From Meridianimarinicoccus aquatilis (GTDB lineage: Bacteria > Pseudomonadota > Alphaproteobacteria > Rhodobacterales > Rhodobacteraceae): a stretch of DNA of 64,000 bases. Positions 41,918 to 50,440 of the stretch are shown here, piece by piece. The DNA lies in contig NZ_SMZO01000005.1 in assembly GCF_004358675.1 (NCBI RefSeq), forward strand, positions 62,001-126,000, in the 5' to 3' direction. Within the stretch, counting starts at the first letter, position 1. Every line of letters begins with the position of its first letter. A model generated the notes under the pieces. That model saw only the letters and a program-made list of their open reading frames with translations. It made no database searches and had not been told where the DNA came from. Position numbers and translations under genes: made by a program.

Positions 41918-43087
41918 ATGACAATCTCTCGAAGATCCCTTCTGACGTCAACCGCGTTCGGAGCGGGGTTCCTGCTTGTGCCTGGCTTGCGCTCTGCGGC
42001 CAATGCCCAGACGGCCAAACTTGTCATTGGCAACTACGAGGCACCGGGCCTTTACGATCAGGCCGCCCAGGAAATCGTGACAGACCGCGACGACGGCTAT
42101 CACAATGACGGAAACCCGCGCCATTACGAGTGGTGGTATTTTGATCTGTTCACCCAGTCAGGCCTCAAGGCCGCGGTGATCCTGATGGACCGCCCGTTGA
42201 TCATGTTGGACAACCCTGATCTTCCGCCGATGTTGATGTTGAACGTCGAACTCCCCGATGGCACCAACCGCGATTTTCAGGTGCCGTTCCCCGGTATGGA
42301 CTTCATCGCATCCAAGGAGCATTGCGACGTAAAGCTTGGCACCAACTGGTGTAAAGGCCGCTACCCGAATTGGGAGCTTCACGCCGAGCATGATGATGTG
42401 GTCGTCGACCTTGGGCTTGTCGCGACAGTTGAATCGTGGCGTGCGGGATCGGGTGCGATGTATTACGATGAGGCGCTGACGGTGTTTAACGCGCATGTCG
42501 TGCCCGCGCCGCGCGCAGTTGTGAATGGCACCATTCAAGTCGCGGGCGAAACCATCGCTATCAAGGACGGTCACGGCTATCACGACCACAATTGGGGCAA
42601 TGCCGGTATCGAAAGTGTTCTCAAGGCGTGGCACTGGGGCCGTGCGGAATGTGGCGGTTTCACGCTGAACTTCTCGTATATTCAACACAACGCAGATTAC
42701 GGCAATAAGGTCGTCTGCAAGTTCATGTTGGCAAAAGACAATGAAATCCTGCTCAGCACGGGTGAATTCGAGGACAGTTTCGTTGGTGAAATCCATGTCG
42801 GCCCGCAGTCCGGCAACGGCTGGCCTGACGGCTTCCTGATCGAAGCACCCTACAACGGTGACATGATCCGTATCGAGATTTCGGGCAATCACCTCTTGAG
42901 CGACGCGCTCAATTCCGACCAGCAACCGGATGACGAAACCGCACGGCCAGGCTATATCCGTCTTGGCGGCGACATCAGGGTGACGGTACCACTTGCAGGT
43001 GGCACAGAGGTCGCAACCGGCAACATCATCCACGAGATGTCCTTCTCAGAAAGTATCCCAAAAGCGGAAGCAAACTGGCTGCTATAG
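41918..43087 (+). CDS. Exported CrtC/AttH-like lipocalin-fold protein
   Basis: A 389-residue protein with a Tat-type signal (TISRRSLLTSTAFGAGFLLVPGL, cleavage near ANAQT). The body matches the carotenoid 1,2-hydratase/AttH lipocalin-like fold: HYEWWYFDLFTQSGLKAAVIL near 68-90 and GHGYHDHNWGN near 220-230, the His-rich motif of the family. Other members include hydratases for terpenoid double bonds. Export by Tat suggests a folded, possibly cofactor-loaded periplasmic enzyme. Substrate unknown; no carotenoid genes are nearby. Confidence 0.83.
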   Translation: MTISRRSLLTSTAFGAGFLLVPGLRSAANAQTAKLVIGNYEAPGLYDQAAQEIVTDRDDGYHNDGNPRHYEWWYFDLFTQSGLKAAVILMDRPLIMLDNPDLPPMLMLNVELPDGTNRDFQVPFPGMDFIASKEHCDVKLGTNWCKGRYPNWELHAEHDDVVVDLGLVATVESWRAGSGAMYYDEALTVFNAHVVPAPRAVVNGTIQVAGETIAIKDGHGYHDHNWGNAGIESVLKAWHWGRAECGGFTLNFSYIQHNADYGNKVVCKFMLAKDNEILLSTGEFEDSFVGEIHVGPQSGNGWPDGFLIEAPYNGDMIRIEISGNHLLSDALNSDQQPDDETARPGYIRLGGDIRVTVPLAGGTEVATGNIIHEMSFSESIPKAEANWLL

Positions 43088-43096
43088 GTCCAAGCT

Positions 43097-43127
43097 CCCC
43101 CCTTGCGCGCATTCGCCACAAGGGGGG
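43097..43127 (+). terminator. Strong hairpin ending the pirin operon
   Basis: CCCCCCTTG pairs perfectly with CAAGGGGGG around a 13-base loop, ten bases after the stop at 43087. There is no T run, so it may act as a Rho-dependent or stabilising end. Confidence 0.5.
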
Positions 43128-43146
43128 GCGGCACCGGATTAATGGA

Positions 43147-43479
43147 GCGCCTCAAGCCTTGAGTTTGGCGAAGTGGTTGCTTGAAAAGCAGGCCCAAGGT
43201 CAGACAAAGTTCAATCGCCAAATCAGCGTAGCGCGGCTGTCTGCCACGCGTTGTTCGGCGCGGCGCAGGCCGTTGGGCAAGTGCGTCTTCACTGATGCAA
43301 ACCGTTAGATCCCCGCACCGCCGCAAGCTTTCGGTGTACGCCGCCCAATTCGTCACCCGATGCTTCTGCTTGGGGATAATTACCGGGCGATAAGCGTTGA
43401 ATTTGTGCGGCAGTCAAAGCACCCTGATGGGAACAAACCGCGTCAATATCGGCCTTGGAACGATCCCTGCGACAAGGCC
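43147..43479 (-). mobile_element. IS5-family relic B (tip and N-terminal third of transposase)
   Basis: On the minus strand, the tip (GGCCTTGTCGCAGGGATCG, ending at 43479) is followed by KQKHRVTNWAAYTESLRRCGDLTVC, then GRQPRYADLAIELCLTLGLLFKQPLRQTQGLRRSI, an IS5-type transposase N terminus of about 75 residues, after which homology stops. The tip half is about 85 percent identical to relic A in inverse orientation. The plus-strand ORF 43360-43551 is antisense to it. The 43480-43670 part has no gene and probably holds the Fic promoter. Confidence 0.75.
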
Positions 43480-43670
43480 GAGCAAAGCCCTTTCGATCCG
43501 AAGATCCCCAGACCGCGTCAGCAGGATCTGACGCACATGGAACAGGCCTAGCTCAAGGCCTCGCGTCGGTTTGCGGGTGATCCCGTCCCGCAGGCCTTTG
43601 AGCGATAGAGTTGACTTCTATGCCTCAAAATTGATCTATGTATGAGTTATAGAAAGGATGCCTATACCTC

Positions 43671-44816
43671 ATGCCATGGAACTGGACGCTGCCCGGTTGG
43701 CCGGATTTTCGGTACGACGCCTCCGCTCTGGAGCCGTTCGAGCAGACGTTTTTGCTGTCGTCCGGAGAAATCCTCGGCGCGGTCCATCATGTCAGCCAGC
43801 CGGAGCGCGAGCAACTCCGCATCGAACTGCTTAGCGAGGAAGCGATGCAGACGAGCGCCATCGAGGGTGAAATCCTCGACCGGCTCAGTGTGCAATCTTC
43901 GCTGCGCCGCCATCTGGGCCTTGATCCAGACAGCTACCCTGCCAAACCGCGCGAACAGGGCGTCGCGGAAATGATGGTCGACGTCTATTCCAGTTTTGCA
44001 GAGCCGCTGACCCATCAGACACTGTACCGCTGGCATCGGATGCTCCTGTCCCATGACCGTGGGTTGGACACCATCGGGGCCTACCGACAACACGCCGAGG
44101 CTATGCAAATCGTTTCCGGTCGCCTCGACCGGCCCACGATCCATTTCGAAGCGCCTCCCTCAGAGCGAGTCACACCTGAGATGGACCGATACGCAGATTG
44201 GTTCAACAAAACCGGGCCGGGGGGAGCAGAGCCGCTTCCAGCGCTGACGCGCGCAGGGCTAGCCCACCTCTATTTCGAGAGCATCCACCCATTTGAAGAC
44301 GGCAACGGCCGCTTGGGTCGCGCCCTCGCTGAAAAGTCGCTGGCGCAGAACATTGGCCAGCCGACCCTCATCTCGCTCGCCTTCACCATCGAGAAGGAGC
44401 GCAAAGCATACTACGACCAGCTCGAGCAGCATCAAAAAACGCTCGACGTGACAGATTGGCTTGTGTGGTTCGGGGAAATTGTCTTGAAGGCCCAACAGGC
44501 AACACTCGACCGCGTCGGCTTTTTCATCAGCAAGGCACACTTCTACGATCGTTACAGAGCCCACTTGAACGAACGCCAGACCAAGGCCATCGCTCGAATG
44601 TTTCAGGAAGGCCATGGCGGTTTCAAAGGCGGCCTTAGCGCCGACAACTACCTCAAGATTACCGGAACTTCACGCGCAACCGCGACCCGCGATCTGCAGG
44701 ATTTAGTCGAGAAAGGTGCGCTCAGCCGAACCGGTGATCGACGCCATACAAGGTACTGGCTGAACATAAGACTTGAACCCGACCCACGGCTCCGCGCGCT
44801 CAGAAACGAGCGATAG
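43671..44816 (+). CDS. Fic-domain protein (predicted AMPylating enzyme)
   Basis: A 381-residue protein. The N terminus (NWTLPGWPDFRYD) is the DUF4172/Fic N domain; residues 58-68 carry the inhibitory motif TSAIEG (Thr61-x3-Glu65-Gly66) typical of self-inhibited class II Fic proteins; the active loop is HPFEDGNGRLGR at 206-217 with the catalytic His206; the C-terminal third (about 290-370) is a winged-helix (SADNYLKITGTSRATATRDLQDLVEKGAL). It would transfer AMP to a target protein and may bind DNA. Surrounded by IS relics and dead genes, it is a likely acquired gene. Confidence 0.93.
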   Translation: MPWNWTLPGWPDFRYDASALEPFEQTFLLSSGEILGAVHHVSQPEREQLRIELLSEEAMQTSAIEGEILDRLSVQSSLRRHLGLDPDSYPAKPREQGVAEMMVDVYSSFAEPLTHQTLYRWHRMLLSHDRGLDTIGAYRQHAEAMQIVSGRLDRPTIHFEAPPSERVTPEMDRYADWFNKTGPGGAEPLPALTRAGLAHLYFESIHPFEDGNGRLGRALAEKSLAQNIGQPTLISLAFTIEKERKAYYDQLEQHQKTLDVTDWLVWFGEIVLKAQQATLDRVGFFISKAHFYDRYRAHLNERQTKAIARMFQEGHGGFKGGLSADNYLKITGTSRATATRDLQDLVEKGALSRTGDRRHTRYWLNIRLEPDPRLRALRNER

Positions 44817-44859
44817 CTGAAAAATTGCTTCTCTATGTGAGCCCTCAGATTTTTAAGCA

Positions 44860-45105
44860 TCAATCCGTGGAGATATTCAAAAGTGACGATGGTGCGCCAG
44901 ACCAAGAAATCCGCAACGCCCGCTTTGCCCGCGTCGCTGCGACGTACAAAAGCAACTGATATTGGGTGACGAAACCTTCTCGGTCGGCAGCGTCCACAGC
45001 GGCCTTCAAGGCGTCTGGCGGCGGGAAGACTGAGTCAGAGAAGAATGGGCTAACGACAGCGGAAAACTTAAATCCCTTTGCGCGGTGCATGGTCGTGACA
45101 CATAT
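44860..45105 (-). pseudogene. UvrD/Rep-type helicase C-terminal relic
   Basis: The minus strand encodes TTMHRAKGFKF, then AAVDAADREGFVTQYQLLLYVAATRAKRALRISWSGAPSSLL: the conserved motif V/VI region at the C terminus of UvrD-type helicases, where the sequence is usually STMHRAKGLEF and LLYVAATRARREL. The rest of the gene (several hundred residues) is absent, as PhoX starts right behind. A truncated remnant. Confidence 0.78.
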
Positions 45106-45150
45106 GCTGTGCCATGCCCCAGGCGTAAGCCGCCCGGGGCACGTTCTTGT

Positions 45151-47076
45151 TTATCCGACCAACGCGTTGTCGGCACGTTTCACCGTTACAATAGTGGACC
45201 GTGGCAACGCGCCCTCTCCATCGGGAAACGGTGCCGACGGGTGCTGGATACCGACAAACATCGTGCGGCGGTCCGCAGACCATGTGAGGCCTGTCACTTC
45301 GGAACCGTTTGGCCCGGTGAGAAACCGACGGATTTCGCCAGTCACCGGATCGCCCGCCAACATCTGGTTGTTCCCCATCCCGAGGAAGTCGCCTTCGTTG
45401 TCGTCGTCGCCATCGGTTTGGATCCAGATCAAACCTGTGCTGTCGAACTGCATCCCGTCGGGAGAGTTGAACATGTTGCCCGCGTTGATGTTGGCCGTTC
45501 CAGCATAGAGCCCATCGGTGTAAACCTCCGGGTTGCCGGCCATCACATACAGATCCCAGTCGAATGTCGACGCAGCATGGTCATCATTATGCGGCCGCCA
45601 GCGGACGATCTGACCATAGCGGTTCACGTCACGCGGGTTTGGCGCGTTTGGCACCATGGGCTCTCCTGCGGCGTTGGTGCGGATGTTGCCATCGTCATCA
45701 AGGGCGCCGCGGCGGGAGTTGTTGGTCAGGCAGCAATAGGCCTCAACCGCCGTTGGATTGACAGCAATCCACTCTGGCCGGTCCATGGTCGTCGCACTGA
45801 CCGCCGTTCCGGCCATGCGGGTAAAGACCGCAATCTCGGCTTCGGTCATTCCCGTATCTTCCGGTGTCAAGGCCAACCATGTGCCAGTGCCATCGTCGTT
45901 GAACTTGGCAACAAAAAGCTGACCTTCGCTGAGAAGCGTAGAGGTATCACCGCCATGGACATAGACGTCGCGGCTTACCCATTTATACATGTATTCGCCA
46001 CGTTCATCATCGCCCATATAGACGACAACCTGCCCATTTGGCGCGAGCGCATAGGCTGCGTTCTCATGCTTGAACCGACCAAGGGCCGTGTGCTTCACTG
46101 GCGTCGCATCCGGATTCCACGGGTCAATCTCAACGATATACCCTGCGCGGTGCGGCTCGTTGGGGTTTTGAGAAATGTCAAAGCGGGCGTCAAAGCCATG
46201 GTAGTTATACCGGCCCGGATCAACTTTGGTTGAGACGCCGTAACGTTTGAACCCTGCCGCATGGACATCTGACAACGACAGCTCTTCGGTCGTTCCGAAG
46301 TAGCTATTGAAGTTCTCTTCGCAGGTCAAATAAGTGCCCCACGGGGTCCGCCCCGAACCGCAGTTGTTGAAGGTACCAAGCGATTGCGTCCCAGTTGGGT
46401 CAGCTGCGGTTTTCAGAAGGTCATGGCCTGCGGCAGGCCCATCGATAGCCATCGGTGTCCGGTGGTGGATGCGGCGGTTGTAGGGACTGTCGAAAACCAC
46501 GTCCCAACCATTTTCGCCTTCGGCAACTTCCATCACGGTGACGCCTTGGAAATTCTGAAGGCGTGTGACGTCGTCGGCCGACGCAGGTTGACCGTCTTGT
46601 TCAGCTGGCAAGTTGATCTTCGCGTTGACGTATTCCGAATTCACGACAAGCAGCTCGGTGCCGCGCTTGTGGAACAACTCCATTCCGTCCGTGTTTTCGC
46701 CAAATACGCGGTCGGAGCCCTTTGTGGGAATTCCGGTTTTCGGGTCAAACGCGGGCGCGTCGCTGAACAACGGATCACCCCAACGCACGAGCACATCCCA
46801 CGTATATCCTGACGGCACATGGACTGTTCCGTCAGTCTGTGGCGCAAGCTGTTCAAAGGCAAAGCGAGAGGCTTGTTGTGCAATGGCTGAGGATCCGTTC
46901 AAAAGGCCCGTTCCCATGACCGCAGCACCAGATCCAAAGGCAAGCAAACCACCCAGAAAGCCGCGCCGCGAAACCGCTTGTTCAACCACTCGGTCAAAGT
47001 CTTGAACTTCGGCGCGGGGGAACTTCATCTCGTCTTCATCATCAAAAGACAGTTCATCATAGTTGATTTGGGTCAT
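45151..47076 (-). CDS. phoX: PhoX-family alkaline phosphatase (DUF839)
   Basis: A 641-residue protein with a Tat-type signal starting after a 35-residue acidic leader: SRRGFLGGLLAFGSGAAVMGTG (about 36-57). Family features include the DGMELF, TCEENFNSYFG (about 253-263) and LGRFKHENAAYALAPNGQVVVYMGDDERGEYMYKWVS (about 330-366) regions, which carry Ca/Fe ligands in PhoX, and the C-terminal SEVTGLTWSADRRTMFVGIQHPS. PhoX enzymes hydrolyse phosphate esters outside the cytoplasm using calcium and iron. No Pho box was recognised upstream. Confidence 0.9.
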   Translation of the reverse strand: MTQINYDELSFDDEDEMKFPRAEVQDFDRVVEQAVSRRGFLGGLLAFGSGAAVMGTGLLNGSSAIAQQASRFAFEQLAPQTDGTVHVPSGYTWDVLVRWGDPLFSDAPAFDPKTGIPTKGSDRVFGENTDGMELFHKRGTELLVVNSEYVNAKINLPAEQDGQPASADDVTRLQNFQGVTVMEVAEGENGWDVVFDSPYNRRIHHRTPMAIDGPAAGHDLLKTAADPTGTQSLGTFNNCGSGRTPWGTYLTCEENFNSYFGTTEELSLSDVHAAGFKRYGVSTKVDPGRYNYHGFDARFDISQNPNEPHRAGYIVEIDPWNPDATPVKHTALGRFKHENAAYALAPNGQVVVYMGDDERGEYMYKWVSRDVYVHGGDTSTLLSEGQLFVAKFNDDGTGTWLALTPEDTGMTEAEIAVFTRMAGTAVSATTMDRPEWIAVNPTAVEAYCCLTNNSRRGALDDDGNIRTNAAGEPMVPNAPNPRDVNRYGQIVRWRPHNDDHAASTFDWDLYVMAGNPEVYTDGLYAGTANINAGNMFNSPDGMQFDSTGLIWIQTDGDDDNEGDFLGMGNNQMLAGDPVTGEIRRFLTGPNGSEVTGLTWSADRRTMFVGIQHPSAPFPDGEGALPRSTIVTVKRADNALVG

Positions 47077-47440
47077 CTCATACTCCTGCTGGAACCGGAA
47101 AATTGGCCTGGCTGGAGCATCGGATAAACGCGGCCCGTGAAGCTTTTACGAAAATTGATCATCAGTTTCGTAACAACCGGCTTCGCCGAAATGGACCTTT
47201 GTGTTTGCCGTACATGTGTGACGATCGCGCATGAACTCTGCCAAATGCACAATGCGAGCGAAGCGGCCGTTGAACGACTGAAATCGAGAGGCAGCAATGT
47301 CCCGTGAAGCGTGAGTTCGCTGATGCTACGGCTTTGCAGTCGCCGCGAATGTCGGCAATGACGAACCGCACAGCGGCATGGGTGAGGACGCGCCAAGGTC
47401 GGCTTTGGGCATATTTTTTGAAAAACCCTTGTTGAATTGA
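47077..47440. other. Unassigned block upstream of phoX
   Basis: About 360 bases with no recognised gene. A short plus-strand frame at 47193-47309 would give a Cys-containing peptide (MDLCVCRTCVTIAHELCQMHNASE...), and the minus strand is open with an Arg-rich translation; neither has a clear ribosome site. The phoX promoter should lie at the left end. Confidence 0.35.
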
Positions 47441-47474
47441 CGAGCATCATCCTGACTCAATTCGGCCAATGGGT

Positions 47475-47682
47475 GGGAGGATCGGCGATGCTGGGCTGGC
47501 TGGTCGATCGCAAGATCGCTCCGCACATTCCGGTCTTCGAGTGGGACGCCGAGAATGACCAATTCGTCTGCCCTGAGGGGCGAGAGCTGAAAGAGTTGCG
47601 CCGGAACTATTCCGATCTAAACCGTGGCCCGACCGGTAAGGGTACAGCGCGCTATCGGCGGTTTCGAAGGCCCGTGCGGTGA
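47475..47682 (+). mobile_element. IS1182-like transposase fragment
   Basis: Encodes MLGWLVDRKIAPHIPVFEWDAENDQFVCPEGRELKEL in pieces, matching the middle of IS1182-type transposases (W-L-V-x-IxPHIPVFD...Y-x-CPxGxxL) but lacking the usual DKS-R-DGTFSR segment and both ends. A decayed internal fragment. Confidence 0.65.
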
Positions 47683-47826
47683 TGATCGTGAACCGTTCCA
47701 TGTCGGCCTGAGTAGGATCTAGTAGCTCGTGGTGTGTGTTGTGGATGGCCTGGCATCACCTTGCTTTTCTTGTTGGTTCCCCAGATGCTGAGGGCTGAAC
47801 ACAGTGACTCAACAAATGGATCGCCA

Positions 47827-49014
47827 ATGCCTCATCACCTTGAACTTGCCGGCGTCGCTGCGCTGGCCGCTCTTCTGATCTCACCGGTCTTTGCACAAGG
47901 TCACGATGGCCCGCCGCCCGGTGACGGCGGTCCGCCGCCGATGTCGGAGGAGGATCAGGCACTGAGCGAAGCGCTTCAGGCGCGTATGGGCGACACCAGT
48001 ACCCTGATGGAAAGCTCACCGATCCCCGACGACGCCGCCGAGTGCGGAGAGACCCCGGGCTACGGGCGGATGCTGTGCTTGATTGACCTGCTGAAGGCTG
48101 ACGTGTCGGAGGATGTCCTCGGACACCTGCAACTGGACTATTCCCGCACCGAGGCGGAATACTGGAGCAACCTACCTGCCGGGGCTTTTCCGAAGCGGCC
48201 GGGCGTTCTGCTGGGCGAGTTGAACACCAAACAGCGCGGGCTGGTCAAAGCGATCATGATGGAAGCCACAAGCGGTGAAATCGACGAAGGTTGGGACGAG
48301 ATGGTCCAGACCCTGAACGCAGATGACTACATCAACACCGTCAGCACCGACTACAAGGCCGGGTATTCCTCCTACAACACCAAGTTTGCCTTCCTGGGCA
48401 CGCCCGGGCCGACCGGTGTCTGGGAGCTTTACTATGGCGGGCACCACATGGCCTTTGCCAATACCTATGTCGACGGGGAGCTTGCAGGGGCCACCCCGTC
48501 CTTCCGGGGCGTCGAGCCTTTCCCCTATTTCGAAATGAACGGTCGGGTGAACCAACCTCTCACGCAGGAACGCGACGCCTTTGCCACGTTGCTCAGCGCA
48601 CTGTCGGAAGATCAACGCGCAGTTGCCGAACTGGAAGGAACCTACCGCGACATCCTCGCCGGGCCACAGGCCGATGACGCGATTCCTGAAAGCTTCGAAG
48701 GCTTGCCCGCCTCCGAGTTGGACGACGATCAGACCGCCCTGCTTCTGGCCGCGATAGAGACCTATGTCGGCGATATTTCCGAAGCCGAGGCAGCAGCCTA
48801 CATGGAAAGATACACATCCGAGCTTCCCGAAACCTATCTTGGCTATTCCGGCACGCCGCAGCTGAGCGCGGAGGACGATTATGTGCGGGTGCATGGGCCG
48901 TCGCTCTGGATCGAGTTTTCTTTGCAGTCGAACAAGTCCACCGAGAAGGTGGGGAACCACCCGCATTCGGTCTGGCGCGATCTGACGGACGATTACGGCG
49001 GACAGACAGAGTGA
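47827..49014 (+). CDS. Secreted DUF3500 protein
   Basis: The ATG at 47827 begins a Sec signal peptide (MPHHLELAGVAALAALLISPVFAQ), giving 395 residues; a longer frame upstream adds no family match. The mature part starts with a Gly/Pro-rich, acidic stretch (HDGPPPGDGGPPPMSEED) and continues with DUF3500 landmarks: FLGTPGPTGVWELYYGGHHMAFANTYVDG (about 197-225) and VRVHGPSLWIEFSLQSNKSTEKVGNHPHSVWRD near the C terminus. DUF3500 function is unknown; the His-rich GGHHM and HPHSVWRD patches suggest metal binding. It overlaps the next gene by four bases (GTGA). Confidence 0.87.
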   Translation: MPHHLELAGVAALAALLISPVFAQGHDGPPPGDGGPPPMSEEDQALSEALQARMGDTSTLMESSPIPDDAAECGETPGYGRMLCLIDLLKADVSEDVLGHLQLDYSRTEAEYWSNLPAGAFPKRPGVLLGELNTKQRGLVKAIMMEATSGEIDEGWDEMVQTLNADDYINTVSTDYKAGYSSYNTKFAFLGTPGPTGVWELYYGGHHMAFANTYVDGELAGATPSFRGVEPFPYFEMNGRVNQPLTQERDAFATLLSALSEDQRAVAELEGTYRDILAGPQADDAIPESFEGLPASELDDDQTALLLAAIETYVGDISEAEAAAYMERYTSELPETYLGYSGTPQLSAEDDYVRVHGPSLWIEFSLQSNKSTEKVGNHPHSVWRDLTDDYGGQTE

Positions 49015-49568
49015 TCTTGCGCTCCAACCTGCTCGCGCTCGCGGTATTCATTTGCGGTACCGGGGCTGTTCTGGCACATGCCCTGCCCGGGAGTGTCCTT
49101 CTGCTGCGCCAGCAAGGATCGGCGTTGCAGCTGACCGTCCAGTTCCCGGTGGACGACCTGATCATCGCGGCACCCGAACTTTCTGCTTTGGAGGGGTTGC
49201 CGTCAGGCCAGCCGTTGCCGCAGGAACTGGCCGCGGCGTTGGCGCGCTATCTCGGGCGCCACCTTGCAGTGACAAAAGAAACTTCCCCTTTGGACCTGAC
49301 AATGACCGATGCGCGCGTTCAATCCACATACCATGACCATCTCGGTGACTTTGCCCTAGTCGTCAGCCAGTGGCAGATGACGGGTGCCGGGGATCGCTCA
49401 ACGCCTCTGATACTGACATACGACGCGGTGATGCACGAGGTGCGCAATCACCGCGCCGCGGTTCACTGGATTGAACAAAACGGAGAATCGCGCCAGATTT
49501 CAGAGTTCGGTTACTTCGGCGCAGCCAATGGTATTCCGCTCCAACCGCCCGCGGTTGGTTCGGAGTGA
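49011..49568 (+). CDS. Secreted protein resembling the HupE/UreJ-family N-terminal ectodomain
   Basis: A 185-residue exported protein starting at GTG 49011, in GTGA overlap with the DUF3500 stop. The signal peptide (LALAVFICGTGAVLA) is followed by HALPGSVLLL, a middle part with FPVDDLIIAAPEL, and PLILTYDAVMHEVRNHRAAVHWI near 131-153. These motifs occur in the extracytoplasmic N-terminal domain of HupE/UreJ-type metal permeases, but the multi-helix C-terminal half is absent and no transmembrane segment follows. It could be a stand-alone domain or a truncated gene; the coupling to DUF3500 favours a real partner protein. The 49569-49755 stretch holds no clear gene. Confidence 0.65.
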   Translation: MILRSNLLALAVFICGTGAVLAHALPGSVLLLRQQGSALQLTVQFPVDDLIIAAPELSALEGLPSGQPLPQELAAALARYLGRHLAVTKETSPLDLTMTDARVQSTYHDHLGDFALVVSQWQMTGAGDRSTPLILTYDAVMHEVRNHRAAVHWIEQNGESRQISEFGYFGAANGIPLQPPAVGSE

Positions 49569-49755
49569 GCGAGACCCAGATCCGGGATCCGTCGTCCTTC
49601 GGATCGACAAAGCCTCAAGCGAACGGCAGGTGTAGAGCGGGCATGTTCGCTCCATCAAAACGGGCCTTGGTGTTCGATGCAGCGAACGGCAGCAATTTCC
49701 GCGTTGGGTATGCCAAGTTGTTAGCCTTAACTTGTGGGGCCTTGCAAAGGTAGGA

Positions 49756-49975
49756 TTACACGGATTGCAAAAGCTCGCTGATAAACTGGATATCGCCCGG
49801 AACGCCGGGGGGCTTTTGATGAACGTGGCGACGTTTGATTGTTCGGATTGTCTCAATCCCGCTCAGGGTCGCTTTGGCTGATCACAATGACCGAGGGCTC
49901 AGTCAATACCCGAGCAGCCGTTTCATGGCCGCGTGATCACTTTCGATCCGATTGTTACGCCACATGCCACCGACG
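49756..49975 (-). mobile_element. IS6-family transposase C-terminal relic
   Basis: On the minus strand, NNRIESDHAAMKRLLGY continues, across two in-frame TGA codons that replace Arg codons, into SAKATLSGIETIRTI and GVPGDIQFISELLQSV up to a TAA. This is the standard C-terminal part of another IS6 subgroup (usually ADHAALKRLLGYRQSFRSL). Its left side is joined directly to a phospholipase D fragment. Confidence 0.78.
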
Positions 49976-50309
49976 CGTATCCAAAACGCGTTCAGCAAGA
50001 TGATACCAGACGTCTCGTCATGCCAAATGTAATTCTGGGCGTCGAACGACTGTTCAGCGACAGCCGCAAGCTCTAACCGGCTTGCAAGCGCATCCTGTCC
50101 GCTTTGAGGGGAATGACGCCAGACAAGCCGGGCTGCCGATCGGCTGCATCCACAAAGGAAGCACCAAGATGCGTTTCCGGATCAGCGGGAATAGCGGCAC
50201 TGACTTCGCGTGGCGAGATGTCGGGCAAAGGGAAAATAACCCGCGCCACAACGACAAAACCAACGAAAGAGGCGGCCAGCGCAGCGAGGGCTTTTGACAT
50301 GCGCTGCAT
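49976..50309 (-). pseudogene. Phospholipase D-family protein, N-terminal fragment
   Basis: The minus strand starts MQRMSKALAALAASFVGFVVVARVIFPLPDI (membrane anchor), then PADPETHLGASFVDAADRQPGLSGVIPL, the typical start of PLD/cardiolipin-synthase-like proteins. A frameshift near 50080 is needed to read on as LASRLELAAVAEQSFDAQNYIWHDETSGIILLNAFW, after which it is cut by the IS6 relic. The HKD catalytic motifs are lost. Confidence 0.78.
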
Positions 50310-50440
50310 GCTTGGTTGAAAGCCCTGAACTGGATCAAATCATACTGGCTTGCGCGACAGGTGACACGACGTCGGACCGACAAGCGATCTTAGAGAACTC
50401 CAACACCACTTCGGCTGACGCCGTGATTTCGCTTTCCCCG

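Noticed and set aside
43360-43551. Small ORF with HPDGNKPRQYRPWNDPCDKA, repeated at 24942-25130 on the opposite strand, as a possible new conserved small protein
   Set aside because: Both copies are exactly antisense to the tip and transposase start of the IS5 relics, so the similarity is explained by the shared IS sequence.
47437-47682. An 81-codon plus-strand ORF as a functional small gene
   Set aside because: It matches the middle of an IS1182-type transposase with a missing segment, so it is a relic.
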